A stretch of DNA of 64,000 bases from contig NZ_BDCI01000008.1 of NCBI RefSeq assembly GCF_001613425.1, positions 248,001-312,000 on the forward strand, written 5' to 3'. A program made the position numbers and the translations under genes. This DNA is from Nocardia vulneris (lineage in GTDB: Bacteria > Actinomycetota > Actinomycetes > Mycobacteriales > Mycobacteriaceae). Within the stretch, counting starts at the first letter, position 1. Each line of letters opens with the position of its first letter. Below are positions 9,210 through 17,479 of this stretch, piece after piece. The notes under the pieces are model-generated. The model was given only the letters and a program-made list of their open reading frames with translations, was not told the DNA's origin and did not search any database.

Positions 9210-10499
9210 TCAGTCGGCCAGCGTGGTTCGGCGGATCGCCGCCAGCGGGTCCGCGTAGAGCACGCTGAGCGAGGTGACCACGGCGGCGAATTCCTGGACC
9301 TTGCCGCCGAATCCACTGATCCGGATATCGGTGGGCGGCAGGCTGGAACCCTGGTTGAAAGCGCGGGCCACATGCGCGACCGCGGGACGGTAGCCGGTGA
9401 AGGCCTGGCCGCCCAGGATCACCCGGTCGGGGTTGAGCATGTCCCGGACCATCGCCACGGTGTTGCCGAGGATGGTGGCGCGCTCGGCGAGCAGTTCGCG
9501 CGCGGGCTCGGACCCGGACTCGGCGGCTCGGTACAGATCGGCGATCGTAGAGCCCGCGGTTCCGTTGTGCGCCGGGATGATTCCGCGTCCGACGGCCCGC
9601 GAGTGCAGCGAGCGGTCGCCGACGGTGACCTCGAGGCAGCCACGCCTGCCGCAGGTGCATTCCACGTCGGAGCCGGTCGGCAAGTGTGCGATGGAGCCGG
9701 GCCCGTTGCTCGGGGTGTGCACGCGACCGTCCAATGTCACTGCGACACCGGCGGTTTCCCGGACATAGAAGTAGAGGCTGCTGCCGCGTTCCGGGCCCGC
9801 GGTACGGCCGGCCGCGGCGTCGCGCGCTTCGATGGTGGGCAGCAACAATTCCGAGGCCGCCATCGCCTCGACGTGCGGCGCCACCGAGACCGGCAGCTCC
9901 AGCACCTCGCCGAGCACGGCGCCGATCTGCGCGCCCTGCCACTCCAGCTTGGGATGATCGACCACGCCGGTGACCGGGTCGACCCGGCCGCCGATGGCGA
10001 CCCCCGCCCAGAGCGGCTTGCGCCGATGCCAGCGCTGCAGGAACGCCTTCGCGCTGCGGGCGACGGTGGTGGTGGCGAATTCCTGACCGGTCTGCGGGGT
10101 GGCGATGGCCAGTCCACCGAGGATGCGGCCGCGCAGGTCGGCCGCCACGATCTTGGTCACCGCGGCGCCGACGTGGATGCCGAGGGTGAGGTACGCCTCG
10201 TGATCGATCTCGAAGGGCACCCGGGGCCGTCCGACCGCACCCGAGGCCGTGAGGTCGGGCCGTTCGCGCAGCAGGCCGGCGGCGAGCAGCGCGGATACCT
10301 GGCGGTTGACCGTCGCGATGCTCAAACCCGTTGTGCGCGCGGCATTGTCGCGCGAGACAGGGCCGCCGGTCGCGGCGCGCAATACCGCGGCCGCCGGGTT
10401 GTCGCCGAGACGCAGTTCGGGTGCGACCACGGGACGCTGGACCCGGGCTCGACCGTTGGTGACCCTGGCGGTGGAGCGTTCAAGGGTAGGGAGGGACAT
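9210..10499 (-). CDS. ROK-family transcriptional regulator
   Basis: 429 aa. An N-terminal winged helix-turn-helix (GPVSRDNAARTTGLSIATVN, residues ~46-65) is followed by a sugar-kinase-like ROK domain. The zinc motif CTCGRRGCLE (C281, C283, C288) is intact, as is the PSNGPGSIAH segment before it. The kinase catalytic region GVAIGGRVDP differs from active glucokinases, consistent with a regulator rather than an enzyme. The arrangement resembles mycobacterial Rv0485. No sugar transport or catabolic gene lies beside it, so its effector and targets are not evident. Start ATG 10499 fits the family; no strong Shine-Dalgarno sequence is seen. Confidence 0.85.
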   Translation of the reverse strand: MSLPTLERSTARVTNGRARVQRPVVAPELRLGDNPAAAVLRAATGGPVSRDNAARTTGLSIATVNRQVSALLAAGLLRERPDLTASGAVGRPRVPFEIDHEAYLTLGIHVGAAVTKIVAADLRGRILGGLAIATPQTGQEFATTTVARSAKAFLQRWHRRKPLWAGVAIGGRVDPVTGVVDHPKLEWQGAQIGAVLGEVLELPVSVAPHVEAMAASELLLPTIEARDAAAGRTAGPERGSSLYFYVRETAGVAVTLDGRVHTPSNGPGSIAHLPTGSDVECTCGRRGCLEVTVGDRSLHSRAVGRGIIPAHNGTAGSTIADLYRAAESGSEPARELLAERATILGNTVAMVRDMLNPDRVILGGQAFTGYRPAVAHVARAFNQGSSLPPTDIRISGFGGKVQEFAAVVTSLSVLYADPLAAIRRTTLAD

Positions 10500-10820
10500 A
10501 GTGCAGATTCCTTGCCGAGGTCCCGCACCGGGGCGGGACGTGCCTACGTGGGCGACTGGGCAGTGAACGAGCCGAAAAGGCTGCTCAGCTGCAGCAAGGG
10601 CGACAACACAGTTCGCGCGTCAAAGGCAGCCGGAGCCCGAGCGCGGCGGTCACATAGGTGACCCGCAGGGCGGTCGGTCGGCTGGCAGACATGTAAAAGA
10701 AATTAACACCGGTTGGCGCGACTCACCAAGCCTCAAACTGCCGCTGTGTTCTCACCCACACTATTTCCGCAGGTCACGCGGCTGCGACGGGCGCGGCGGC
10801 GACCGCTTTCTCCGCCTGCT
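10500..10820. other. Intergenic region upstream of the ROK gene, no gene seen
   Basis: About 320 bases between the ROK start and the terminator of the next leftward gene. It contains an AT-richer patch (about 10690-10712, with AAAAGAAATTAACA) that may be part of the ROK promoter. Open frames here (for example 10713-10907) have arginine/proline-rich composition typical of non-coding high-GC sequence. Confidence 0.4.
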
Positions 10821-10828
10821 ACGAGAAA

Positions 10829-10857
10829 AACCCCGCTCAGCGGGGCTGGGCGGGGTC
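10829..10857. terminator. Terminator downstream of the secreted hypothetical gene
   Basis: ACCCCGC (10830-10836) pairs with GCGGGGT (10850-10856), with an alternative inner hairpin CCCCGCT-CAG-CGGGG. It follows the leftward gene at 10876-11583; on that strand the hairpin is followed by a U-rich run (TTTTTCTC). Confidence 0.65.
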
Positions 10858-10875
10858 TCTCGGAGCGGTTGTGGA

Positions 10876-11583
10876 CTACTTCGGCGGGGCCACGAACGGC
10901 TGGTTGATTGTGGTGAAGTACTGAATCGCCGCACCGATGGCGACCGGGGCGGTCACGAAGATCTGGCCCGCGACGGTGCCCAGGGCGCCGATGGCGATGA
11001 TGCCGCCGAGGCAGCCGATGGCGGCCGCGGGGATGAACGGGCCGAACAGGCCGATGATGGTGGCCGAGGCGACGGTGGCGCCGGCGATGCCGCCGAGCAC
11101 GCAGCCGACGGCCGCGCCGCCGAGACCGCCGACCAGGGTGCCGATCGTGGCGCCCGCGCTGATGGTGCTGGTCAAGCGGCTCCAGGCCGCCTGCTCACGG
11201 TCGTACTCGTTCTTCCACGGCGCCTTGTCCTCGAACGGCAGCGCGATCGGCTTGTAGACGGCGTGCGCCTGGTCGAGCTGCGGGGTGAGCGTCGCGGTGC
11301 GCTGCGAGATCTGCGCGGCGATCGGGAACTCGAACTCGTCGATGCGAAGCGTCAGCGGGGTGGCGGCCACGGTGGTGCCGTCGGCGGCCTTGACCTTGAA
11401 GGCACCGTCTTCGACCACGAGCGAGCCGGCGTCGGTCTCGATGATCGATGACGTGTCGGTGGTGCGCGCGGTGAAATTTACCGGGCCCGGGGCGGTTTCG
11501 GGCGCGGCGACGGAGGTGCCCGCGGCCACTCCGGTCGCCATGATCACCAACGCGGCGACCACGGCCAGCTTCCTCATCCTCAT
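10876..11583 (-). CDS. Secreted hypothetical protein with glycine-rich hydrophobic C-terminal half
   Basis: 235 aa. A signal peptide (MRMRKLAVVAALVIMATGVAAGTSVA, cleavage near AAP) is followed by a small, probably beta-rich domain (residues ~35-125, with LTLRIDEFEFPIAAQI). A long glycine/alanine-rich hydrophobic stretch (residues ~140-215: GATIGTLVGGLGGAAVGCVL and following) contains several GxxxG steps resembling a glycine zipper. Two or three cysteines lie in that segment. This kind of secreted protein is common in Nocardia, but I recognise no established function; membrane or mycomembrane insertion is an inference from the zipper. A second start, MRKLAVV, two codons downstream is equally possible. 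Confidence 0.65.
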   Translation of the reverse strand: MRMRKLAVVAALVIMATGVAAGTSVAAPETAPGPVNFTARTTDTSSIIETDAGSLVVEDGAFKVKAADGTTVAATPLTLRIDEFEFPIAAQISQRTATLTPQLDQAHAVYKPIALPFEDKAPWKNEYDREQAAWSRLTSTISAGATIGTLVGGLGGAAVGCVLGGIAGATVASATIIGLFGPFIPAAAIGCLGGIIAIGALGTVAGQIFVTAPVAIGAAIQYFTTINQPFVAPPK

Positions 11584-11687
11584 CTACTGCATTCCCTCGA
11601 TCTCGATGTGCGTTTCTCCTGGCGAAGCATCGAGCAGAAAGCGCAGGAGAACGAGGGAATAACGCAGGCAGATTCCAACTGGCGACG

Positions 11688-12365
11688 TCAGTGCGACCGG
11701 CGTTGCCCGGCCAGCCAATCCATCAGGTCCGCGGGCGCGGGATCCGCGCCGATCAGGTCGACCACCACGTGGCCGATGCACGCCGCGCGCAGCACGCGAT
11801 TGGCCACCTCCTCCGTATCGCCCCACGGGATGAACGGTTTGGCGATCAGCAGCGAGGCGATGCCGTGCGCGGCCGCCCAGAGGTCGAGCACGACCGGCAG
11901 GGTGTCGCCGGAGGTGAACACGCCCGCGTCCATGCAGTCCTGTACGGTCTGCGAAAAGTGCTGGAACGCACCGCTGGTCATCACCTGATCGACCGCGCTG
12001 CTCGATTCGGTGGGCAGGGTCGCCAGCCGGTACTGCTCCGGATGTTCGCGCGCGAACCGGACGTACGCCAACCCCTGCTGCTGCATCCGGGTGAGCGGCG
12101 TGGCGGCGGGATCGGTCGCGGCCACGATCGCGGCGTCCAGATTCTCGAAAACTTGCACGACGACGGCCCCGATGAGCTCGTCTTTGTCGGCGAAGTGCCG
12201 GTAGATCGAGGGCGCGCTGACTCCGACCCGCTGGCTGATCGCGCGGATCGACACGGCATCGGCGTGCCCGGTGCGGGTCAGCAATTCCGTTGCCGCGTCC
12301 AGGATTTCGGTGCGAAGCTGAGCACCGGCGCCACGGGCCGAGCGGGATCGACCGGCACGGATCAT
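11688..12365 (-). CDS. TetR/AcrR-family regulator coupled to the MmpL gene
   Basis: 225 aa from ATG 12365. TetR-type helix-turn-helix at residues ~38-60 (VSIRAISQRVGVSAPSIYRH, followed by FADKDELI) and a divergent ligand-binding C-terminal domain with a TetR_C-like segment (EHPEQYRLATLP). The start overlaps the stop of the mmpL gene as ATGA, so the two are translationally coupled in one transcript. The frame is open further upstream, but only inside mmpL. The probable target is the palindrome at 14668-14692 in front of mmpL, making this a self-controlling repressor of the exporter. The inducing ligand is unknown. Confidence 0.85.
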   Translation of the reverse strand: MIRAGRSRSARGAGAQLRTEILDAATELLTRTGHADAVSIRAISQRVGVSAPSIYRHFADKDELIGAVVVQVFENLDAAIVAATDPAATPLTRMQQQGLAYVRFAREHPEQYRLATLPTESSSAVDQVMTSGAFQHFSQTVQDCMDAGVFTSGDTLPVVLDLWAAAHGIASLLIAKPFIPWGDTEEVANRVLRAACIGHVVVDLIGADPAPADLMDWLAGQRRSH

Positions 12366-14638
12366 TTGCGCCCGGCCAGCACGGGTTCGGCAGGCTCGCT
12401 CTCCTCGCGCAGGCCGATCCGGGCGTGCAGCCGGGCCAGCGGCTTGGGCGCCCACCAGTTCGCGGTGCCCATCAGTTTCATCAGCGCGGGCGCGAGCATG
12501 GTGCGGATCAGGGTGGCGTCGGCGAGCACGGTCAAGGTCAGGCCCAGGCCCATCAACTGGATGAACGACACCTTCGAGGTGATCATCGCGCCGATCACGA
12601 TCGCCATGAGCACGGCCGCGGCCGTGTAGATCCGGCCGGTCCGCGCGATGCCGACCGCGAGGGCGTGCACGTTGTCCTCGGCGGTGCGCACGACGACGCC
12701 GTCGACGACCCGGCCCGAGGCCAGCCACTCCTCCCGGATCCGGGACAGCAGGAACACCTCGTAGTCCATCGACATGCCGAAGGCGACGCAGAACATCAGA
12801 ATCGGGGTGGTCGGCGTCAGATAACCCACCGCCGTGAACCCGAGCAGGTCCGCCAGATGGCCGTCCTGGAAGATCCAGACCATCGCGCCGAACGCGGCGG
12901 CCATCGAAAGCGTGTTGAGCACAATGGCTTTCAGCGGCAGCAGCACGCTACCGGTGAACAGGAACAGCACGACGAAGGTGGCGAGCGCGATGAGGGCGAC
13001 CGCGGGCAGCATGCGCTTGCTCAGCGAATCGAGGGCGTCGGCGTTCACCGCGGCGGCGCCGCCGAACAGGGTCGGGCCGGGGGCGGGCACGTCCCGCAGG
13101 GCGAGCAACTGCGCCTTGCCCGCGGGGGAGAACGGGTCCGGCCGGGTCGCCACGCTCACGTATTCGCCGGTGTCGTTGGCCATTCCGGGCGGGCCGCTCG
13201 CCATCCGTGCGCCCTTGATGTAGATGCCCGCGCTGGACAGCACCGCCGAAACGCCGTCCACCCGAGACAGACCCGTGGCATAGTCGCCGATCGGCCCTGG
13301 CCCGCCGTGATATCCGTCCAACACGATCGTGGTGTTGTTACCGGAGTTGGCCGCAGGGAACTCGGCCCGCAGCACATCGCCGACCTGCCGGCTCGCCGCC
13401 GAGGTCGGCAGTACGCGGTCGTCCGGGTAGCCGAATTTCACTGAGAGGAAAGGCGATCCGAGGGCCAGGAACAGGACGACGAGCAGCAGGGCCACCGGTA
13501 CCGAACGCCGGGTCACCCAGGTCACCGCGCGGTACCACCAGCTCTGTTCCGGCCGTTGGACTTTCAGCGGATCGGGCGCGGGGCGGCCGAACATGCGGCG
13601 CAACGGAATTCGGATATCCAGCGCGTTCACCCGATGGCCGAGCAGCACGAGCGCCGCGGGCAGGATCACGATGGCCGCCGCCGCGGCCGCGACGACCACG
13701 GCGACGCCGGCATAGGCGAACGAGCGCAGGAAGTAGATGTCGAAGATGCTCAGCACGGACATCGAAAGCGCAACGGTCAGCGCCGAATACAGCACCGTGC
13801 GGCCCGCGGTCTGCACGGCGCGGACGGTGGCGCGCACCGGATCGAGGCCGTTGGCGAGCTCTTCCCGGTACCGGCTGACGATGAACAGGCTGTAGTCGAT
13901 CGCCAACGCCAGACCCATCGCCGTCGTCATGTTCAGCGCGTAGATGGAGACGTCGGTGATCAGCGTGAACATCCGCAGGATGGCCAGCGTGGCGAGGATC
14001 GCGAAGATGCCGACCGTGAGCGGCAGGGCGGCGGCGATCACGCTGCCGAACACCAGGATCAGCACGATCAGCGAGATGGGGATCGCCACCCCCTCCGCCA
14101 CCGCGAGGTCGTGCGTGATCTGCTTGTTCACGTCGTGGAAGACCGACGCGATGCCGCTCTGCCGGACGGTGATGCCGTCGGCGCTGCCCGCGAGTTGTTC
14201 GGTGAGCTCGCCCGCGGTGCGCTGGGCCTCGGTGTCGTCGCCGGTCAGGTAGGCGAGCACGAGCGCGTCCTTGCCGCTGGTGCTGCGCAGTGCGGAGCCC
14301 ACGGCGGGCGGGGCGGTCCAATAGGACTGCACGCCCTTGACGTCGGGGCGGGCTCGCAGCGTGTCCACCAGGCGGGTGCCGACGGCGCGGGTCGCCGGTG
14401 CGTCGGCGCCCGCGTCGGAGCTGACCAACAGGATGTAGTTGGGTGCCGCGCCGTCGAAATTGTCCGCGAGCAGCCGGGTGACCTCGGAGGAGTCGGCATC
14501 GGGCGAGGTGAAGCCCGCGGACTTCAGGTGCGATGCCGCCGTCGCGCCGAACGCGCCGCAGGCGATCGCCAGCGCGGCCGCGGCGATCAGGATGGCGCGT
14601 GGATACCGCGTGACCAGCTGTGCGATCCGAATCAGCAT
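12362..14638 (-). CDS. MMPL-family RND transporter
   Basis: 758 aa with the MmpL/YdfJ architecture. TM1 at residues ~15-37, a first extracytoplasmic domain, a five-helix bundle containing GLALAIDYSLFIVSRYREE (~242-260), a cytoplasmic linker, TM7, a second outer domain and a final bundle with FGMSMDYEVFLLSRIREEW (~622-640). The paired Asp-Tyr motifs are the proton-relay residues of this family. MmpL proteins export lipids, siderophores or drugs; this short form without a long D2 extension is closer to YdfJ/ActII-3-type exporters, so the cargo is unknown. It is the first gene of an operon with a TetR repressor and has a strong operator 30 bases before the ATG. Confidence 0.9.
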   Translation of the reverse strand: MLIRIAQLVTRYPRAILIAAAALAIACGAFGATAASHLKSAGFTSPDADSSEVTRLLADNFDGAAPNYILLVSSDAGADAPATRAVGTRLVDTLRARPDVKGVQSYWTAPPAVGSALRSTSGKDALVLAYLTGDDTEAQRTAGELTEQLAGSADGITVRQSGIASVFHDVNKQITHDLAVAEGVAIPISLIVLILVFGSVIAAALPLTVGIFAILATLAILRMFTLITDVSIYALNMTTAMGLALAIDYSLFIVSRYREELANGLDPVRATVRAVQTAGRTVLYSALTVALSMSVLSIFDIYFLRSFAYAGVAVVVAAAAAAIVILPAALVLLGHRVNALDIRIPLRRMFGRPAPDPLKVQRPEQSWWYRAVTWVTRRSVPVALLLVVLFLALGSPFLSVKFGYPDDRVLPTSAASRQVGDVLRAEFPAANSGNNTTIVLDGYHGGPGPIGDYATGLSRVDGVSAVLSSAGIYIKGARMASGPPGMANDTGEYVSVATRPDPFSPAGKAQLLALRDVPAPGPTLFGGAAAVNADALDSLSKRMLPAVALIALATFVVLFLFTGSVLLPLKAIVLNTLSMAAAFGAMVWIFQDGHLADLLGFTAVGYLTPTTPILMFCVAFGMSMDYEVFLLSRIREEWLASGRVVDGVVVRTAEDNVHALAVGIARTGRIYTAAAVLMAIVIGAMITSKVSFIQLMGLGLTLTVLADATLIRTMLAPALMKLMGTANWWAPKPLARLHARIGLREESEPAEPVLAGRK

Positions 14639-14667
14639 GCGCGGCTCCCTCGCTCGGCGCAGTAAGG

Positions 14668-14692
14668 TAACGGCGTTAGCGTAACGCCGTTA
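14668..14692. promoter_or_regulatory. Palindromic operator upstream of mmpL-tetR
   Basis: Perfect inverted repeat: arms TAACGGCGTTA (14668-14678) and TAACGCCGTTA (14682-14692) separated by GCG. It ends 30 bases upstream of the mmpL ATG, over the expected promoter. Size and symmetry fit a TetR dimer or dimer-pair operator. Binding by the co-transcribed TetR protein is inference. Confidence 0.75.
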
Positions 14693-14724
14693 ACCCTGCG
14701 CCGACAGAGGGAGCCGGTACCGGG

Positions 14725-16029
14725 TCAGTGATCCCGGTCACCCGCAGTGCCGTGGCCGAAGTGGCCGCCCTCGCCGAATCGGCGCGGCGCGTGACCGTGC
14801 ACGCCCTCGGCGTAGGCGGTCTCGGCATGCAGTGCGAAGTCGATGCCCGCCGTCTCGTCTTCCTTGCTCACCCGGAAGCCGATGATCCGGTCGATGAGCT
14901 TGCCGAGCGCGAACGTCACCAGGAACGCGTAGGCCGCGACCACGAGCACGCCGACCAGCTGCTTACCGAGCTGGGCGAAACCGCCGCCGAAGAACAGACC
15001 GTCGACGCCGCCGGTCATCACCTGAGTGGCGAGCAGGCCGATCAGCACCGTGCCCACGATGCCGCCGACGAAGTGCACGCCCACCACGTCGAGCGAATCG
15101 TCATAGCCCGCTTTGAATTTCCAGCCCACCGCGAACGAGCACACCACGCCCGCGGCGAGCCCGACGAGCAGCGCGCCGAGCGTGTTCACCGAGCCGCAGG
15201 ACGGGGTGATCGCGACCAGCCCGGCCACCACGCCGGAGGCCGCGCCGAACGTGGTCGGCCTGCCGTCACGGATCTGCTCGACCGCGAGCCAGCCGAGCAT
15301 GCCGAGACAGCCCGCCACCAGCGTGTTCAAGAAGACCGCTGCCGCAATGCCGTTCGCGGACAGCGCCGAGCCCGCGTTGAAGCCGAACCAGCCGAACCAG
15401 AGCAGGCCCGCGCCGAGCAGCACGAAGGGCAGGTTGTGCGGGCGCATCGCGTCGGTCTTGAACCCGATGCGCGGACCGAGCACCAGGGCCAGCGCGAGTG
15501 CCGAAGCGCCCGAAGCGATTTCGACGACCAGACCGCCCGCGTAGTCCAGCGCGCCGAACGAGGCCAGCCAGCCGTCCGGACCCCACACCCAGTGTGCGAT
15601 CGGCGCGTACACGGCCAGCGCCCACACCGGCACGAACACCATCCACGCGGCGAACTTCGCCCGATCCGCGATCGCGCCGCTGACCAGTGCCGCGGTCAGG
15701 ATCGCGAAGGTCAGCTGGAACGTGGCGAACAACAGTTCCGGTACCGCGCCGCGCACGGTGCCCGGATCGATGTTCGCCATACCGAAGTGGTCCAGGTTGC
15801 CGATCAGGCCGCCGCCCGCGTCGTCGCTGAAGGCCATGCTGTAGCCGAGCAGCAGCCAGGCCACGGTCACCAGCGGGATCGCGATGAAGTTCATCATCAG
15901 CATGTTGAGCACGCCGGTCGAGCGCACCATGCCGCCGTAGAACAGCGCGAGCGCCGGGGTCATCAGCAGCACGAGGGCGGTGCTGACGAGCAGCCAGGCA
16001 GTGGCCGCGGGATCGAGGGGTGTGGGCAC
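14725..16029 (-). CDS. amt: Ammonium transporter, Amt family
   Basis: 434 aa with eleven predicted membrane helices. Family signatures include LFYGGMVRSTGVLNMLMMNF near the start, FQLTFAILTAALVSGAIADR and LLWFGWFGFNAGSALSANG. The paired pore histidines are expected in the ...VVGVHFVGGIVGT and C-terminal FFGGG segments. GTG 16029 is preceded by AAGGAG at six bases; an ATG five codons upstream overlaps that ribosome site and is less likely. The C-terminal tail is histidine-rich (HGHAPRRFGEGGHFGHG), unusual and possibly metal-binding. No glnK or glnD follows, unlike the common amtB-glnK-glnD operon. Confidence 0.92.
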   Translation of the reverse strand: MPTPLDPAATAWLLVSTALVLLMTPALALFYGGMVRSTGVLNMLMMNFIAIPLVTVAWLLLGYSMAFSDDAGGGLIGNLDHFGMANIDPGTVRGAVPELLFATFQLTFAILTAALVSGAIADRAKFAAWMVFVPVWALAVYAPIAHWVWGPDGWLASFGALDYAGGLVVEIASGASALALALVLGPRIGFKTDAMRPHNLPFVLLGAGLLWFGWFGFNAGSALSANGIAAAVFLNTLVAGCLGMLGWLAVEQIRDGRPTTFGAASGVVAGLVAITPSCGSVNTLGALLVGLAAGVVCSFAVGWKFKAGYDDSLDVVGVHFVGGIVGTVLIGLLATQVMTGGVDGLFFGGGFAQLGKQLVGVLVVAAYAFLVTFALGKLIDRIIGFRVSKEDETAGIDFALHAETAYAEGVHGHAPRRFGEGGHFGHGTAGDRDH

Positions 16030-16053
16030 GGTAGCTCCTTCCACGCAGGATGC

Positions 16054-16080
16054 GTTGCAAGGAAATTACCGAACGGTCAC
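16054..16080 (-). promoter_or_regulatory. Candidate GlnR-type boxes upstream of amt
   Basis: On the minus strand GTGAC (16080-16076), GTAAT and GCAAC (16058-16054) recur with six-base spacers, the 11-base periodicity of actinobacterial GlnR half-sites (GTnAC-n6-GaAAC). The middle box is degenerate. The site ends 25 bases before the GTG start. GlnR control of amt is known in related actinomycetes; here it is inferred. Confidence 0.35.
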
Positions 16081-16182
16081 CACCGGATATGCGCTGGTCC
16101 GCGTATTGCGCAGGGTTCTGGACATGGGATGTTTCGCCCGCACTGTGGGATCAGGGCCGCTCCTGCTACCAGTCGGTAGGGC

Positions 16183-17007
16183 TCAGGAGGCGCGGGATTT
16201 GCGGGCGATCGCGCGCTGGCCGCGCTTGCCCGGCACGGGCAACTCGTCCTCCAGGGCTACCCAGTCGGCGGTGGTCAGCCAGAGCTCCTGCGCCCGGGCG
16301 TCGGCCGTGTTGTGGAAGACCCGGCGGCCCCGGTCGTCGCGCAACTCCTGGGCCACGGTGCACCAGCGCGGGGCGCGGCCGTGCTCGGTCCGGTAGTCGG
16401 CGAGGTAGGCGGCTACGGCGGTGCCGATGGTGTTGACCGGGCGCAGCGACACCCGGTTGCCGTATTGATCGGCGTGGAACCGGCGGCCCGCGCACAGCGA
16501 ACCCGCGTTGGCGTTGGAGGCGATCCAGCCGGCCCGCTGCGCGCGCTCGATCAGCCACAGGTGTTTGACGGCAGCGGGCGCGATATCGCCGATCCGGGTT
16601 CGGATCAGCGACATGACCTCGTCGGAGGACAACACGTCGCGCCGGGTCGGGCCGATGCCGTGCGCGGTCCAGTGCGCGTCGGCGAGCACGGCGAGCGCGC
16701 GGCCGAAGTCATCGATGCTGCGCTGGGCGCGGCGGCCGAGGCGCTCGATGCGTTCGGCCTCGCGCCGCATCTCGTTCTGCGCGGTGAGGGTGCGGATCGC
16801 GGCCATCGTCGGGACCTGGCCGCGCTCGAGCAGTTCGAGGATGGCGGTGGAGGTGGCGGGATCGGCCGCGGCGGTCACCGGGAGCGAATCGCGTTTGATC
16901 GCGAAGTCCTGCGGACTGATCGCGCGACTCAGCAGGTCTACAGCGGATGGATTGCCGGCGAAATCGGTGCTGGCGAGCAACGCGGCGGCGATGTCGTCGG
17001 GCGACAC
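16183..17007 (-). CDS. Hypothetical 274-aa protein, unrecognised
   Basis: 274 aa from GTG 17007, preceded by CGGAGGA ten bases upstream. The frame continues 51 codons further to 17160, but that part is Arg/Pro/Ser-rich and unlikely. The protein is soluble, alpha-helical and Arg/Ala-rich, with a charged region NEMRREAERIERLGRRAQRS that could be a coiled coil and a C-terminal half with LWLIERAQRAGWIASNANAG and LWLTTADWVALEDELPVPG. It ends in a basic tail (KRGQRAIARKSRAS). No signal peptide, membrane helix or enzyme motif is seen. It stands alone between amt and the long leader of dnaX. Confidence 0.6.
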   Translation of the reverse strand: MSPDDIAAALLASTDFAGNPSAVDLLSRAISPQDFAIKRDSLPVTAAADPATSTAILELLERGQVPTMAAIRTLTAQNEMRREAERIERLGRRAQRSIDDFGRALAVLADAHWTAHGIGPTRRDVLSSDEVMSLIRTRIGDIAPAAVKHLWLIERAQRAGWIASNANAGSLCAGRRFHADQYGNRVSLRPVNTIGTAVAAYLADYRTEHGRAPRWCTVAQELRDDRGRRVFHNTADARAQELWLTTADWVALEDELPVPGKRGQRAIARKSRAS

Positions 17008-17372
17008 GGTGAGCAGTTCCTCCGATGGACGTGGCACTCGGTGGCGCTGGAACCTTTGGGTGCTGAACTGTGCACTTCGGTTGTGCCCCGGTCGGGATGA
17101 GGGACCGGCCGGGGCAACCAACCTGATGAAGGTTTGGCTACCGAAGTTGCCGATTGCCACGGTAGCCAGACGATTGCGTCGATGTCATCCGTGTTGACGC
17201 TTTCGTTATCTCCATAAACCTGCGGCAAATCGGGGGATGAGTCTTATTTTCCGGTCTACTTGGGGGAATTGGGCGGTAGTTTCCCCGTCGCGACCGGTGT
17301 CGCATCCGTGATTGCCGGTACGTTGCCAATGCTGTCGTGGGTCGACGGGGTCTAATGGGGGTCTCGGAATCT

Positions 17373-17388
17373 TGTGAGTTAGATCACA
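17373..17388. promoter_or_regulatory. Perfect CRP/GlxR-type binding site
   Basis: TGTGAGTTAGATCACA matches the consensus TGTGA-N6-TCACA exactly and also the stricter corynebacterial GlxR form TGTGANNTANNTCACA. It lies 92 bases upstream of the dnaX start codon. Confidence 0.75.
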
Positions 17389-17467
17389 TCTATTGCGCTG
17401 CGTTGCCGAGTTTCCGCCGCGCCGAGCACCACGACGAGCGGGAATGTTCTTTGTCGGTGCACGCCGG

Positions 17468-17473
17468 TAACCT
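17468..17473 (+). promoter_or_regulatory. Candidate -10 box giving a leaderless dnaX mRNA
   Basis: TAACCT lies six bases before the GTG of dnaX, so transcription would begin at or next to the start codon. There is no Shine-Dalgarno sequence in front of the GTG, which fits leaderless translation, common in actinobacteria. The -35 region (17445-17450, TGTTCT) is weak. Confidence 0.4.
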
Positions 17474-17479
17474 CTGCCC

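Larger units (their letters stand above)
17008..17479. other. Regulatory region upstream of dnaX
   Basis: About 470 bases without a convincing gene, noticeably less GC-rich than the window average between 17150 and 17400. It holds a perfect CRP/GlxR-type site (17373-17388) and the presumed dnaX promoter. A TTGACG at about 17196 could be a -35 element, but no good -10 follows at 17 bases. Confidence 0.5.
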
